A stretch of DNA of 64,000 nt from an uncultured Dokdonia sp. (GCF_947492815.1 NZ_CANLOB010000018.1:45186-109185), one strand, 5' to 3'; positions 1 through 9,572 are shown, counted from the first letter of the stretch. Numbers and translations: made by a program. The notes: generated by a model from the letters alone, not told the origin.

Positions 1-1
1 A

Positions 2-874
2 GAGACCTTCTTTTTAAATCCTGGAACCTCATTTGCAGACAGAAGTGGATTTAGCATAGGAATGGCAAATGCCATTATTTCTTACGAAGGTGAAAAAATA
101 GGGTTTGTCGCAGATCTTGCTTTTGGACCAAGAGGAGAAGATGCCGTTTTTCTATCTGTAGGTTCAAGTAACATTGTAAATCAATTATATGCGTATTACA
201 ACGTAAGTGATAAAGTACAGATAACATTAGGAAACTTCAATACTTTCTTAGGGTACGAAGTGATATCACCTGTAGGCAATTTTAATTATAGTACTTCCTA
301 TATGTTTTCTAACGGACCTTTTTCTCACACAGGGCTTAAAGTTGGAATTGCTGCTTCTGAAGATTTCTCTATCCTACTTGCAGTAATGAATAGTACAGAT
401 TTTACGGAGACCAATTTTGATGGGAGTTACACTTTTGGAACGCAATTAGGCTATAAAGATCAATTACTCAATTTTCTGTACGGAAATCAAACAGGAAACT
501 CAGATCCAACATTTCAGGTAGACTACACAGGAGGTACAGATATAAGTGAGAAGTTCTTCTTAGGAGTGAATGCTACATACAATGATACCGATGGAAGTGG
601 GTTTTATGGAGCTGCATTATATCCTCAATATACATTCTCAGAAAAACTAGCATTAGGATTACGTGCTGAATATTTTGGATTACACGAAGAAGATATCGAT
701 GATGAAACTGTTTTTGCAGCAACACTCACAGCAAATTATAAAGTAGGTGACTTAACTATTATCCCTGAACTGAGGGTAGATACTTGGTCTGAAGATGTAT
801 ACGTAGATAATGACTTAAACCCATCAAGCAACTTGGCTTCATTCCTTGTTGCTGCGGTATATAAATTTAATTAA
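2..874 (+). CDS. Outer-membrane beta-barrel porin, 5' end cut by the window
   Basis: The frame is open from base 2, so the true start lies to the left; an internal ATG at 62 is unlikely to be the real start. The visible 290 residues are alternating amphipathic strands rich in Gly, Tyr and Asn, ending in the aromatic-rich tail AAVYKFN that is typical of outer-membrane barrels. It resembles the OmpL-like porins (beta-barrel porin-2 group) often found beside ammonium transporters in Flavobacteriia. It ends 15 bases before the P-II gene on the same strand, so a role in letting small nitrogen compounds through the outer membrane is a reasonable inference from context. The substrate is not shown by the sequence. 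Confidence 0.75.
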   Translation, partial: ETFFLNPGTSFADRSGFSIGMANAIISYEGEKIGFVADLAFGPRGEDAVFLSVGSSNIVNQLYAYYNVSDKVQITLGNFNTFLGYEVISPVGNFNYSTSYMFSNGPFSHTGLKVGIAASEDFSILLAVMNSTDFTETNFDGSYTFGTQLGYKDQLLNFLYGNQTGNSDPTFQVDYTGGTDISEKFFLGVNATYNDTDGSGFYGAALYPQYTFSEKLALGLRAEYFGLHEEDIDDETVFAATLTANYKVGDLTIIPELRVDTWSEDVYVDNDLNPSSNLASFLVAAVYKFN

Positions 875-889
875 CCATATATAAACACA

Positions 890-1228
890 ATGAAAAAAGT
901 TGAAGCTATCATTAGAAAATCTAAGTTTTCTGTTGTTAAAAAAGCATTGCACGAAGTAGGCGTAAATTTTTTCTCCTATTGGGATGTTACTGGACTAGGC
1001 AATGAGAAAGAAGGTCATGTGTACAGAGGTGTTTCCTATAGCACTAGTGATATACAAAGACGCTATTTATCTATTGTTGTCAATGATGATTTCGAAGAGG
1101 TGACTATCAAAGCCATTCTTGAAGCTGGCTCTACAGGAGAAGTTGGTGATGGTAAAATATTTGTCTCTCAAATTGATGAAGTCTACAGAATCAGAACTGG
1201 AGAAAAAGGCGGTAATACTTTAAAATAA
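890..1228 (+). CDS. glnK: P-II nitrogen regulatory protein (GlnK type)
   Basis: At 112 residues it has the full length of the P-II family. The T-loop is visible at about residues 37-55, with a tyrosine at 50 in VYRGVSY where the classical uridylylated Tyr51 sits. The C-terminal part TGEVGDGKIFVSQIDEVYRI matches the conserved ATP/2-oxoglutarate binding region. Family knowledge: the trimer senses ATP/ADP and 2-oxoglutarate and blocks the ammonium channel by inserting its T-loops. The amt gene starts 5 bases downstream, the classic glnK-amt arrangement. The T-loop after Tyr50 (STSDIQRR) differs from the enterobacterial one, so modification by uridylylation cannot be assumed. Confidence 0.93.
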   Translation: MKKVEAIIRKSKFSVVKKALHEVGVNFFSYWDVTGLGNEKEGHVYRGVSYSTSDIQRRYLSIVVNDDFEEVTIKAILEAGSTGEVGDGKIFVSQIDEVYRIRTGEKGGNTLK

Positions 1229-1233
1229 AAAAC

Positions 1234-2529
1234 ATGGAAATACTTACTACAAATAATGTATGGATGATGATCTGTACTGCTCTTGTATTCTTTATGCATT
1301 TAGGATTTGCATTTTTAGAAATTGGATTAACAAGGCAAAAAAATACTATCAATATTTTATTCAAAAATATATTTATCATCACAGTAGGACTTCTACTTTA
1401 CTGTTTGGTAGGATTCAATCTTATGTACCCTGGAGATTTTAATGGATTTATAGGATTTACAGGCGTTGGATTGGATGCACCGCTTACGGATGCAGGCACA
1501 TTAGATTTAGCATATAATAAAGGCTACACCTATTGGACAGATTTTCTATTTCAAGGAATGTTTGCCGCAACGGCAGCGACTATTGTATCTGGAGCTGTTG
1601 CTGAACGTATGAAAATTCTACCTTTTATGATATTCACCGTAATATATGTAGGATTCATATACCCAATTGCAGGTTCTTGGAAATGGGGAGAAGGTTTTTT
1701 AGATTCACTAGGCTTTTATGATTTTGCAGGTTCTACATTGGTTCATTCTGTAGGTGGTTGGGCAGCATTAGTTGCTGTTTGGTTATTAGGTGCCAGAATC
1801 GGAAAATATAAAGATGGTAAGCCGCAAGCAATACCAGGACACAATATCCCATTAGCAACTGCAGGAGTTTTAATCCTATGGTTAGGTTGGTTTGGTTTTA
1901 ATGGAGGCTCTGTTTTATCGGCAGATGCAAGTTTAACTTCATTAACACTTGTAACCACCTGTCTTGCTGCGGCAGCCGGTGGAGTTGTTGCTGCGATAGC
2001 ATCTACCGTTATGTATAAAAATTTAGATCTTACCATGTTCTTAAATGGTATCCTTGGTGGATTGGTGGGTATTACGGCAGGCGCAGATGTAATGTCACCT
2101 ACAAGTGCCATTATTATTGGAGCAATCGCTGGCTTATTAATCGTCTTTGCAGTAAGCTTTATAGACAAAATTAAATTAGATGATCCTGTAGGTGCCATTG
2201 CCGTACACTTGGTATGTGGTATTTGGGGAACTCTAGCTGTAGGTATATTTGGATTTAGTGCTTCTACCAATGATGCTGGTGAATTCTTAAATGCAAATGG
2301 TGATGTAGTAGCAACAGCCTCTGAAGCTGCTAATACATTAGCTTTCTTACCGCAACTTTATGGAGTACTAGCCTATGCAGTTATATGTATACTATCATCC
2401 TTCTTAATCATTTTTACACTCAAAAAGACCATGGGTATTAGAGTTACAGAACGTGAAGAATTAGAGGGATTAGATGCACATGAACACGGAATGGATGCCT
2501 ATCCAGATTTCAGACTAAACGAACATTAA
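1234..2529 (+). CDS. amt: Ammonium transporter Amt
   Basis: A 431-residue polytopic inner-membrane protein with about eleven hydrophobic segments. It carries the Amt signature region DFAGSTLVHSVGGWAALVA (first pore histidine) and a second conserved His in DDPVGAIAVHLVCGIWGT. The long cytoplasmic tail ends in a His/Glu-rich stretch. Family knowledge: trimeric channel that moves ammonium/ammonia into the cell and is gated by P-II. It sits directly behind glnK, probably in one operon with the porin. A strong hairpin terminator follows the stop codon. Confidence 0.95.
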   Translation: MEILTTNNVWMMICTALVFFMHLGFAFLEIGLTRQKNTINILFKNIFIITVGLLLYCLVGFNLMYPGDFNGFIGFTGVGLDAPLTDAGTLDLAYNKGYTYWTDFLFQGMFAATAATIVSGAVAERMKILPFMIFTVIYVGFIYPIAGSWKWGEGFLDSLGFYDFAGSTLVHSVGGWAALVAVWLLGARIGKYKDGKPQAIPGHNIPLATAGVLILWLGWFGFNGGSVLSADASLTSLTLVTTCLAAAAGGVVAAIASTVMYKNLDLTMFLNGILGGLVGITAGADVMSPTSAIIIGAIAGLLIVFAVSFIDKIKLDDPVGAIAVHLVCGIWGTLAVGIFGFSASTNDAGEFLNANGDVVATASEAANTLAFLPQLYGVLAYAVICILSSFLIIFTLKKTMGIRVTEREELEGLDAHEHGMDAYPDFRLNEH

Positions 2530-2557
2530 TCTTCTTGAACATACCTACTAAAAAAAG

Positions 2558-2590
2558 AAACCTCAAAGCATCCCAACTTTGAGGTTTTTA
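2558..2590 (+). terminator. Rho-independent terminator after amt
   Basis: An 11-bp perfect stem, AAACCTCAAAG at 2558-2568 and CTTTGAGGTTT at 2577-2587, has an 8-base loop and runs into T residues. It lies 28 bases after the amt stop codon and would end the porin-glnK-amt transcript. Confidence 0.85.
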
Positions 2591-2592
2591 CT

Positions 2593-2645
2593 TTTTATAT
2601 GCTTTCATACTTCGGCTACGCTTAGTATAAACTTCTGCGTCTCTA
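2593..2645 (+). repeat. Dispersed REP-like intergenic repeat, copy A
   Basis: The stretch reading TATATGCTTTCATACTTC followed by AGTATAAACTTCT and CGTC closely matches, in inverted orientation, a stretch at about 61439-61485. Motifs of the form TTCGnCTnnGCTnAGTATAAACT are common intergenic repeats in Flavobacteriia. No ORF overlaps it. Confidence 0.6.
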
Positions 2646-2762
2646 CATTCCTTTTAAAGTGTAAAACAATACTTTAAAAATCTACTCTCTAAGAAGAACT
2701 CAATCTCACAATTATTTAACCTGTATTATATTTAATGCAGGTTTACAATATAACGAAACGTC

Positions 2763-2783
2763 ATTCCGAATTTATTTCGGAAT
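2763..2783. repeat. Small hairpin repeat in the amt-ppc gap
   Basis: A perfect 8-bp inverted repeat, ATTCCGAA and TTCGGAAT, has a 5-base loop. Hairpins of this CATTCCGAA type are commonly scattered between flavobacterial genes. No T-run follows on either strand, so it is not a clear terminator. Apart from this hairpin, the REP-like repeat and the palindrome at 2855, the 370-base gap between amt and ppc shows nothing gene-like. Confidence 0.5.
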
Positions 2784-2854
2784 CTCATCGTATTAATCAA
2801 CAACTATGATGTGAAACTGAAACAAGTTCAGTTTGACGAAAAATATAGATGTAT

Positions 2855-2872
2855 ACGCTTTCGCGAAAGCGT
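2855..2872. repeat. Iterated palindrome ACGCTTTCGCGAAAGCGT
   Basis: This is a perfect 18-bp palindrome, one of at least eleven full GCTTTCGCGAAAGC copies in the window. It lies 28 bases beyond the ppc stop codon in the minus-strand sense. It could act as an RNA hairpin or as a protein binding site; the sequence alone does not say which. Confidence 0.85.
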
Positions 2873-2899
2873 GTAAAGCATACATAAAAGTAGGATAGA

Positions 2900-5479
2900 T
2901 TAGGCCGAATTACGACTCGCATTGATATTACCAAACAAAGAACGAGTTACGATCTTTTCAAAAATGGCAATTTGCGCTTCGTCGCGTACTGGTGCTTTTT
3001 CTAATTCTTGAATTTTCTTAAGTGCATACTGCTGAATCGTCAATAATGGCAATACAATAGATTCTCTTACAGCGATAGAAGCTCTTCCAGCAGGTTCTTC
3101 CTCCATCAATTCTTGATACCCCGTAAGCTTTAATATAAGACGTTTTGAGGTTTCGTATTCTTTATAAATGACATTCCAAAACTCCCCATATTCTGGATCT
3201 TCAGACATGTACTTGGTGAGATCAAAGAAAGATTTTGACAAGGACATCATACTATTTTCTATAAGTGTTTTAAAGAAACTAGACGTCTTAAACAGTTGTT
3301 GTACTTTATCAAACGCTCCTGCATCTTCATAGTGTTTTAAAGCCGTTCCAACTCCAAAGAAGCCAGGGACATTCTGTTTTAACTGACTCCAAGATCCTAC
3401 AAAAGGAATCGCACGTAAATCTCCAAACACCAAACCATCCGACTTTCCACGCTTGGAAGGACGGCTTCCTATATTTGTTTTAGCATAATACTTAAGCGTA
3501 CTCATATGCTCTAAGTAGGAAATAAATTTTGGATGCGCTTTAAATGCACTATAGGCTTCATAACTTAGCGCAGCAAGTTCATTCATGACTTCTCTATTCT
3601 CTGGAAGCATACTGAGGTTTACCTCGCTTAAGCTGTTATAAATTCCAGAACTGATCAACTGTTCTAAATTATATTGTGAAGATTCTAGGGTTCCAAAATT
3701 AGAACTAATGGTTTGCCCTTGAATGGTTAACTGCACTTCTTTATCTTCTATAGTCGGTCCTAAAGAAGCATAAAAATTATGTGTCTTCCCTCCTCCTCTG
3801 GCTGGCGGTCCACCACGTCCGTCAAAAAAGATAACAGTTACATCATATTTTCTAGAAATAGCAGTTAGGTTTTCTTTGGCTTTGTAAATCGCCCAATTGG
3901 CCATGAGGTATCCTCCATCTTTTGTTCCATCACTAAAACCTAACATAATCGTTTGTCTGTTGCCCCTTGATTTTAAATGTGCTGCATATTCAGGATTCGT
4001 ATACAACTCTTCCATGACAGCAGGCGCATTCTCTAAATCGGTGATGGTTTCGAATAACGGACCTATATCTACCGTAAGTTTATCTTGAAATGCTACTAAC
4101 TTAAGCATCGCAAACAACTGCATGACATTCAGTGTCGTCTGATTATTACTAATAATATATCGATTGGCTGCTTGTTCGCCGTTTGTTTCCTGAATGGTTT
4201 TAATGGATTTCATGGTATGAAGCGCCTTCAAGGTCTCCTCATCCTTTATCCAAGACACGTCTACTTTTCCTTTTACCTTAGAAAGTATTTCAATTTGTGC
4301 CGTTTCTGACAATTCATGATAATTGGCAGGAAATAGACCACTATTATGCGCTATCGTTGCATTGACCATATCAGTAAAAAACTGATGATGCTTCCTGCTA
4401 TCCTGACGTATATCCAGTGTAGAAAAGTGAAAACCAAATAAATGCACTCTATTTAAAAGACTATTGACTTCAGAGACATATAGTGACTGATGTTCTGCGA
4501 TAAGTATTTCCTTAATCTCTTTTAACTCAGATGTAAAATGAGCTAGTGTGATTCTAGATTCTTGATGTATAATCGTATCATATAACGCTCTTTCTATAGC
4601 CGTAATACGATCTTCTACCCCTTTAAAGGAAAGTTTCCTCTTAAGACGTCGTACATCTCTATAGTAGTTTTTAATAATAGTTTCTCGTAATCGTTGCGCT
4701 ACTTTTAAAGTGATTTCTGGCGTTACAAATGGGTTCCCATCTCGATCTCCACCTGGCCAGAAACCAACATTAATAATATCATTGTCAATATGTTTTCCAT
4801 CAAATATATTTTGTTGGATATAATCGTAAATCGTTCCAAAGGATTTGTAAAACACATTTTCTAGATACCATATCAAACTCACCGCTTCATCATAAGGAGT
4901 TGGTTTTTTATGTTTGAAGAATGGTGTTTTCCCCAATTGGGCTAATAGATCATTGATACGCAGTAAATCATTTTCTTTAATCGCCTCCGTCAAATCTGTA
5001 ATAATACCTAATACGGATCCAGGGTAAAACTGGGTTGGGTGTGCGGTTAATACAATACGCACTTTAAATTCTTCTAAGTATTTTTGAAGGGTTTCTAATT
5101 TATCATCTGCCACGACCGCTTCCTTTAAACTACGTAGGGTTCCAATTCCGTCCATATTATTCACTTTCGCGAAAGCAGCATCTTCTATGGCATCAAACAA
5201 CACGACTTGACGTTCTATATATTGAATAAAACGAAATAATAGATTAATTTGACTTTCTGGAGAACGTCTCGCTTGGTATTTTTCAAAAAACGTTTCAACA
5301 ATCGTTGTAGGATTATCACCTTTTTCAAATCCTTTCTGACAGGTCTCATGAAATAAAGGTAATAAAGCCCCCGTTTTCGTAACAGCATCAAAGGGTAACG
5401 TCATAAATATACTATTGTAAATCTGATATTTAGACAGTACATTTTGAGTAAATCGTGTAATCTTAGGTTGAATTGACAT
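2900..5479 (-). CDS. ppc: Phosphoenolpyruvate carboxylase
   Basis: An 859-residue cytoplasmic enzyme that makes oxaloacetate from PEP and bicarbonate to refill the TCA cycle. Seen: the catalytic histidine motif VLTAHPTQ (His147), FHFSTLDIRQDSRKHHQFF, the GFSDGTKDGGYLMANW segment, the glycine-rich loop FFDGRGGPPARGGGKTH, and the GSRPSKR region. The length is normal for bacterial PEPC. The C-terminus ends NASRNSA instead of the usual RNTG, a small departure from the family pattern. A copy of the TTTCGCGAAA palindrome lies inside the gene at 5164-5175, encoding part of AAFAKV. It is monocistronic, with long gaps on both sides. Confidence 0.95.
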   Translation of the reverse strand: MSIQPKITRFTQNVLSKYQIYNSIFMTLPFDAVTKTGALLPLFHETCQKGFEKGDNPTTIVETFFEKYQARRSPESQINLLFRFIQYIERQVVLFDAIEDAAFAKVNNMDGIGTLRSLKEAVVADDKLETLQKYLEEFKVRIVLTAHPTQFYPGSVLGIITDLTEAIKENDLLRINDLLAQLGKTPFFKHKKPTPYDEAVSLIWYLENVFYKSFGTIYDYIQQNIFDGKHIDNDIINVGFWPGGDRDGNPFVTPEITLKVAQRLRETIIKNYYRDVRRLKRKLSFKGVEDRITAIERALYDTIIHQESRITLAHFTSELKEIKEILIAEHQSLYVSEVNSLLNRVHLFGFHFSTLDIRQDSRKHHQFFTDMVNATIAHNSGLFPANYHELSETAQIEILSKVKGKVDVSWIKDEETLKALHTMKSIKTIQETNGEQAANRYIISNNQTTLNVMQLFAMLKLVAFQDKLTVDIGPLFETITDLENAPAVMEELYTNPEYAAHLKSRGNRQTIMLGFSDGTKDGGYLMANWAIYKAKENLTAISRKYDVTVIFFDGRGGPPARGGGKTHNFYASLGPTIEDKEVQLTIQGQTISSNFGTLESSQYNLEQLISSGIYNSLSEVNLSMLPENREVMNELAALSYEAYSAFKAHPKFISYLEHMSTLKYYAKTNIGSRPSKRGKSDGLVFGDLRAIPFVGSWSQLKQNVPGFFGVGTALKHYEDAGAFDKVQQLFKTSSFFKTLIENSMMSLSKSFFDLTKYMSEDPEYGEFWNVIYKEYETSKRLILKLTGYQELMEEEPAGRASIAVRESIVLPLLTIQQYALKKIQELEKAPVRDEAQIAIFEKIVTRSLFGNINASRNSA

Positions 5480-5859
5480 AGCAAAGGTGTTTTTAAACCA
5501 ACTTTAAAATTACTAAAGGATACGCAATTTAAATAGTGAATCTCCTCTTTTTACGAATAATACTTTTATTCGGTTTCTAATTGCTAAAACTTCAAAAAAA
5601 AGCGTTTAAAATAGATATTCTGTATCCCGCATTTATTCAATAAGCAAAGCTTGCTTTAAGATACTCACAGGATATAGATCCTATTAAGAAATGTTATTTC
5701 TTTTAGATAGTAAAGTATACAAGAAAAGTCCTGAGTCTAAAAATAAATCAATTTAAGAATCGAAATTCACCGATAAGATCCCGCTTAAAAGCGGGATTAG
5801 TTCAACTTACACTATTGACTACCTCTTGTAGACTTCTCAAAATTGAGTTTCACTAAAAA
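5480..5859. other. Gap between ppc and the CRISPR array
   Basis: No convincing ORF is seen in these 380 bases. A perfect 9-bp inverted repeat, ATCCCGCTT (5778-5786) and AAGCGGGAT (5789-5797), stands about 60 bases past the last array repeat in the direction of array transcription. It may limit the pre-crRNA transcript, but no T-run follows it on the minus strand, so a standard terminator is not shown. Confidence 0.45.
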
Positions 5860-6285
5860 GTGGTGATCATCTTTCAATACGAGATAAATCACCACTCGTA
5901 CATCAACAAATAAAGACTCAGGAGGTTGTGATCGTTATTTAACATATAACAAGTCACAACAGCTCGAACATCATCCCAAACTGCCAGCAAATTGTGCATA
6001 CGTCTCAAAACAACGTAAATCACAACAATGAAAGAACTCATTAAAATCACAGAAACGTTGTGAATACGTCTTAAAACAATGCAAGTCACAGCAAATTTTA
6101 TGTTAATAATTATTCCAGTTGTGAACACGCTTTAAAACAACGCAAATCACAACTTTGCAGAGGAACATAATTTACTTAATACAATTGTGAATATGTTTCA
6201 AAACAACGCAAATCACAACAATTCTGATATAGTCATGATTCCTAGTTATATTGTGAATACGTTTCAAAACAACGCAAATCACAAC
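5860..6285 (-). CRISPR. Type VI-B CRISPR array, 7 repeats and 6 spacers
   Basis: Repeats are 36 nt at 6250-6285, 6184-6219, 6118-6153, 6057-6092, 5991-6026, 5925-5960 and 5860-5895. Spacers are 30, 30, 25, 30, 30 and 29 nt, counted away from cas13b. The consensus repeat begins GTTGTGAATACG and ends CAAATCACAAC on the plus strand. On the minus strand it begins GTTGTGATTTGCG, contains TTTTGAAACG and ends TTCACAAC. This matches the GTTG...TTTTG...ACAAC layout of Cas13b repeats, as do the 30-nt spacers. Repeats nearest cas13b are almost identical and the last two (5925, 5860) are strongly diverged, so the leader is probably the AT-rich stretch 6286-6344 next to cas13b, with transcription on the minus strand. 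No cas1/cas2 is present, as is usual for type VI-B. Confidence 0.95.
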
Positions 6286-6344
6286 ACACCTCCTATATCT
6301 TATACATAATCAATAGTTTACACATCATACACTCTCTCAAAACT

Positions 6345-9300
6345 TTATGTTTTCCGCTTTTCTTGATGTCGGTATGGCTTTTTTTTGTATCCTAACATAC
6401 GACGGACACTATCTGTATAAGAATCATTAGGAGCTAATACATCTCCATGAAATGCATAATTTCTGGCTTCATTTATTTTTGTAAAATTAGTTCCCAATGG
6501 GTGTTTAAAAGCTTCAAAAGAGGCATATCCCAATCGTTCTTTATAGACATCACCTATTGCTGTAAAAGATTTAGGATGCCGTTGTTCAAATTGTAAGATG
6601 GCCGAAACAAAGGCTATACTCTCTTTCCAATGGAGTTGTAACGCAGTTTTAATCTCTTCATAGGTGTAGCTTGTTTTTTCAGGGTTTTCTTTTTGTAAAC
6701 GCTGGATGATCAAATCTATAAGCGGTCCTTTCTTCCCTAGACCATGGTAAAAGTCATGATTCTTTAATTGTTTTAAGGTAAACAACACCGTCACTCCCTG
6801 AATCTCTTTACTAAAAAACAATTGCTTATGTTTTCTAATTCTCCCTACTTTCTTTTTCTGCCAGCCTGTAGGCAAACGTGCATCTTTCTCTTGAAGTTTG
6901 CTTTGTAATAAAGTAAGTACCGTATCTGTATACCAATTTTTATAATGGTGTTTTATGTGATCTCGTTGTACTTTTAAACGCATCGCTTCTTCTACTTGTG
7001 AGGCTGCCTTAGCCTCTCGTAAATGACTATTTATTGTTTTAAAATCATCTAAATAGGTCTGATATGTTGGTACGTCACTTAATGATTTCCAATGTGAATG
7101 GATATCAGAAAAGCACTGTTTTACCTCTGGAAGGTGTTTAAATTGGTGTAGCTTCTCTCGGGTTTTGGGAGCTATCAAGAAAAAATCGTGTGGTAAATGG
7201 ATATAACAATGTGTATTTCCTTCTTCTTGTCTATAAAAAGGCGCTAATATTTCGGCACGACGAGACATATGAGCGTGGTCTTCTACAGTGGTACTCTTCT
7301 TGGTATTAGAAGGATTGGAAATGTTTAATTTTCGCGCAAGCCCTATCAGATTTTCATACCGTGTATACGTCTCCACGTTTGTGAGCTCTTCCTGATACTT
7401 ATCGAGTGCTATGTGTGTGATTTGTGTAAAACAATCATCAAATGAAGTGGCTTGTAACAATGCTTTCTTGACCTTCTTTTGATAGATCTCTACAGTATCA
7501 TTTGTGTGCTTTTTAAGATTGATTTTAGCGGTACATGCCACATTGAGCCAATCGGCAATGAGAACGAGATTTTCTTCTTTCCAATGCTGCATGTCTAGCA
7601 GGTAACAATACTTTGCAAATTGTTTTTTAGCTTCTTTTGTAATAAACTTTCCCTTTCTTCCTAAAATCCATGAAATAGAACGGTACAACAATTGCATTTT
7701 TTTATGCCGGATGTCTCGGTGTGTTTTTCCTTCCCATTCTCGTTCTAAACGTTTCTTTTCTGCTAGATTAGTGCTGGTTGCCTTCTTTGCTTTGATCAAG
7801 TTTTGAATACGATTTATTTTCTTTAGATACTGTTCTTGCTCTTTTTTAGCTAGATATCCTGTTTGATATGCGGGACTATTATAAGTATCTACCAAAGCTG
7901 CAAAATGTGCAGGATTGTCTTTTTGTAAGATATGTGTCAGTTTTTGTTTGATACGTGCTTTTAAGACGGTCATAGCTTCGGTATCGGAACGGTTTTCTTC
8001 TTGTAATTGGAGTAAGATTTTAGGCAATAACGAATGGTATTTACAAGAACCATCAGGATAGGTCTCCCCATTAAAATGTCGTAAGTAACTTTGTTTAATA
8101 TCAAATAGGGTGTTGTTACTTAACTGTTCTAACCATGCTGTATACGCTTTCGCGAAAGCGGTTAAAGCCTCCACACTCTTTTCAAATTGATTCATTGTCG
8201 TCAATGCCGCCCAATGTTTTATATTTTCATGTCCAATCACCATGTGTACATAGGTATTTGCTGCTACTTCCAGTCGAATCATTACCCGATCATTAGAGAC
8301 ATATAGCTCTTGAAATAGCTGTAATTGCGCTTCTTGAATCGTCTCTGTTTCCTGATCCAAACGATCTGCTGTCACAGCAATAGTTCCTAATGTTGAAACA
8401 TAGATGGGTTGTGTTTTGTAATAACTTTCTGGTATTTTCTGGAGGTCTTCTTTTGTTTTTGTTGTATGGGTTACTTTTTTCTGGATCACCTCATCTGAGT
8501 ATACGCGCCAAGCAAGATTTGGAATTTCTCCAGTTGCTAATGCTATAGATGTTGCTAGCAAGGCAGTCGGTCTTCTGGAAGTGCGCTGTACTTCTTCCAA
8601 TTGCATCGCATCCGATAGGTTTGTATATAAATAGCCTGGAATACTTTCTAAATAATTAGAGAGTTGTAATACGTGAAATTGCTGTACATCCATTGAGAAA
8701 AGCATATGTTTTCCTAACCAATAAGCGGCACTTTCTGAAGCATCTCGTTGTGCATAGAATGAAGTTATGAATCGGCTTTTTTCTAGATCCAAAATATCAT
8801 TCCCTGATCGTACACTACCATCTGGACGTTTTTTGAAATTTCCTTGTGCATCTATCAGGTAGCTTTCTTTTTGATGACTTCTTTTTAGTTCGGTAGGTGG
8901 TTTGCTATACCCACCACGGTTCAAATATTGGCGGGACTTCATAAACAGTTCCATTTGCCCTTTGGTGAGGAAAAAAACTAAAAAGAAATTAATTCCCATC
9001 GTCCCTAATTTATTGGCATCTTTTGTATCCCAACAGTGAGTGAGTAACGTCACATCTACTGCAAAATCAATTTGAGGTTGGTAACTATGTACTGCTATTT
9101 GAAAAGTTCGATCTAATACAAGACGTGTTGTAGGTGTTGGATATAGTGCTGTGTCTTCATGCCAAAAATGCGAATGATAATCTCGTAATCTAAGCAATAG
9201 TAATAAAACATGATTGATTTCCTTGATATCTTGAGGCGTTACAAAGCGGATGTTCTTCCCTTTTGCAGCATTCCATAAAAATACCTTGAGTTCTGAATAG

Positions 9301-9572
9301 GCACGATCTGTCAATCCTTTTATTTTATTATCTAGAATGGTCTCATCAATATGTGATTTACGTATTCCCGTTTCTGAATGCATTGGAAAAAACACATCTC
9401 TAAGTTCTGTAAATTCATGTGCTTTATCTTTTCGTTGGATGGTTTTTATAAAGGTACTGGTACGATTATACGCCAGGTTATAAAAGACCGCTAATTCTCC
9501 ATTTTTATGAAGAGAAGGTACAGAGCGTTTTTGATTTCTTTTAGGTCGTTTGGTATGTGTTTTTGGATACAT
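6345..9572 (-). CDS. cas13b: Cas13b-like RNA-guided RNase (class 2, type VI)
   Basis: A 1075-residue, very basic protein with HEPN RX4H motifs near both ends: R130-DYHS-H135 in RLRDYHSHFWH and R1037-NYAF-H1042 in ARNYAFHGDV. HEPN domains at the extreme N- and C-termini, this length, and an adjacent 36-nt repeat array with GTTG...ACAAC ends are the hallmarks of Cas13b (family length about 1100-1200). Family knowledge: crRNA-guided binding to target RNA joins the two HEPN domains into an RNase that also cuts bystander RNA. No Csx27 or Csx28 is adjacent; the upstream neighbour, 31 bases away, is a Cap15-like protein. The N-terminal motif has Asp where many Cas13b proteins have Asn after the Arg. 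A full palindrome copy (8145-8160) lies inside the gene and encodes TAFAKAY. The gene is probably the last of the defence transcript. Confidence 0.88.
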   Translation of the reverse strand: MYPKTHTKRPKRNQKRSVPSLHKNGELAVFYNLAYNRTSTFIKTIQRKDKAHEFTELRDVFFPMHSETGIRKSHIDETILDNKIKGLTDRAYSELKVFLWNAAKGKNIRFVTPQDIKEINHVLLLLLRLRDYHSHFWHEDTALYPTPTTRLVLDRTFQIAVHSYQPQIDFAVDVTLLTHCWDTKDANKLGTMGINFFLVFFLTKGQMELFMKSRQYLNRGGYSKPPTELKRSHQKESYLIDAQGNFKKRPDGSVRSGNDILDLEKSRFITSFYAQRDASESAAYWLGKHMLFSMDVQQFHVLQLSNYLESIPGYLYTNLSDAMQLEEVQRTSRRPTALLATSIALATGEIPNLAWRVYSDEVIQKKVTHTTKTKEDLQKIPESYYKTQPIYVSTLGTIAVTADRLDQETETIQEAQLQLFQELYVSNDRVMIRLEVAANTYVHMVIGHENIKHWAALTTMNQFEKSVEALTAFAKAYTAWLEQLSNNTLFDIKQSYLRHFNGETYPDGSCKYHSLLPKILLQLQEENRSDTEAMTVLKARIKQKLTHILQKDNPAHFAALVDTYNSPAYQTGYLAKKEQEQYLKKINRIQNLIKAKKATSTNLAEKKRLEREWEGKTHRDIRHKKMQLLYRSISWILGRKGKFITKEAKKQFAKYCYLLDMQHWKEENLVLIADWLNVACTAKINLKKHTNDTVEIYQKKVKKALLQATSFDDCFTQITHIALDKYQEELTNVETYTRYENLIGLARKLNISNPSNTKKSTTVEDHAHMSRRAEILAPFYRQEEGNTHCYIHLPHDFFLIAPKTREKLHQFKHLPEVKQCFSDIHSHWKSLSDVPTYQTYLDDFKTINSHLREAKAASQVEEAMRLKVQRDHIKHHYKNWYTDTVLTLLQSKLQEKDARLPTGWQKKKVGRIRKHKQLFFSKEIQGVTVLFTLKQLKNHDFYHGLGKKGPLIDLIIQRLQKENPEKTSYTYEEIKTALQLHWKESIAFVSAILQFEQRHPKSFTAIGDVYKERLGYASFEAFKHPLGTNFTKINEARNYAFHGDVLAPNDSYTDSVRRMLGYKKKPYRHQEKRKT

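Noticed and set aside
5778..5797. Hairpin as a proven array terminator
   Set aside because: The stem is perfect, but no T-run follows on the minus strand, so it is listed only as a possible transcript boundary.
5889..6128. Open frame of 79 codons on the minus strand
   Set aside because: It lies wholly across CRISPR repeats and spacers; the peptide repeats follow the repeat units and have no independent support.
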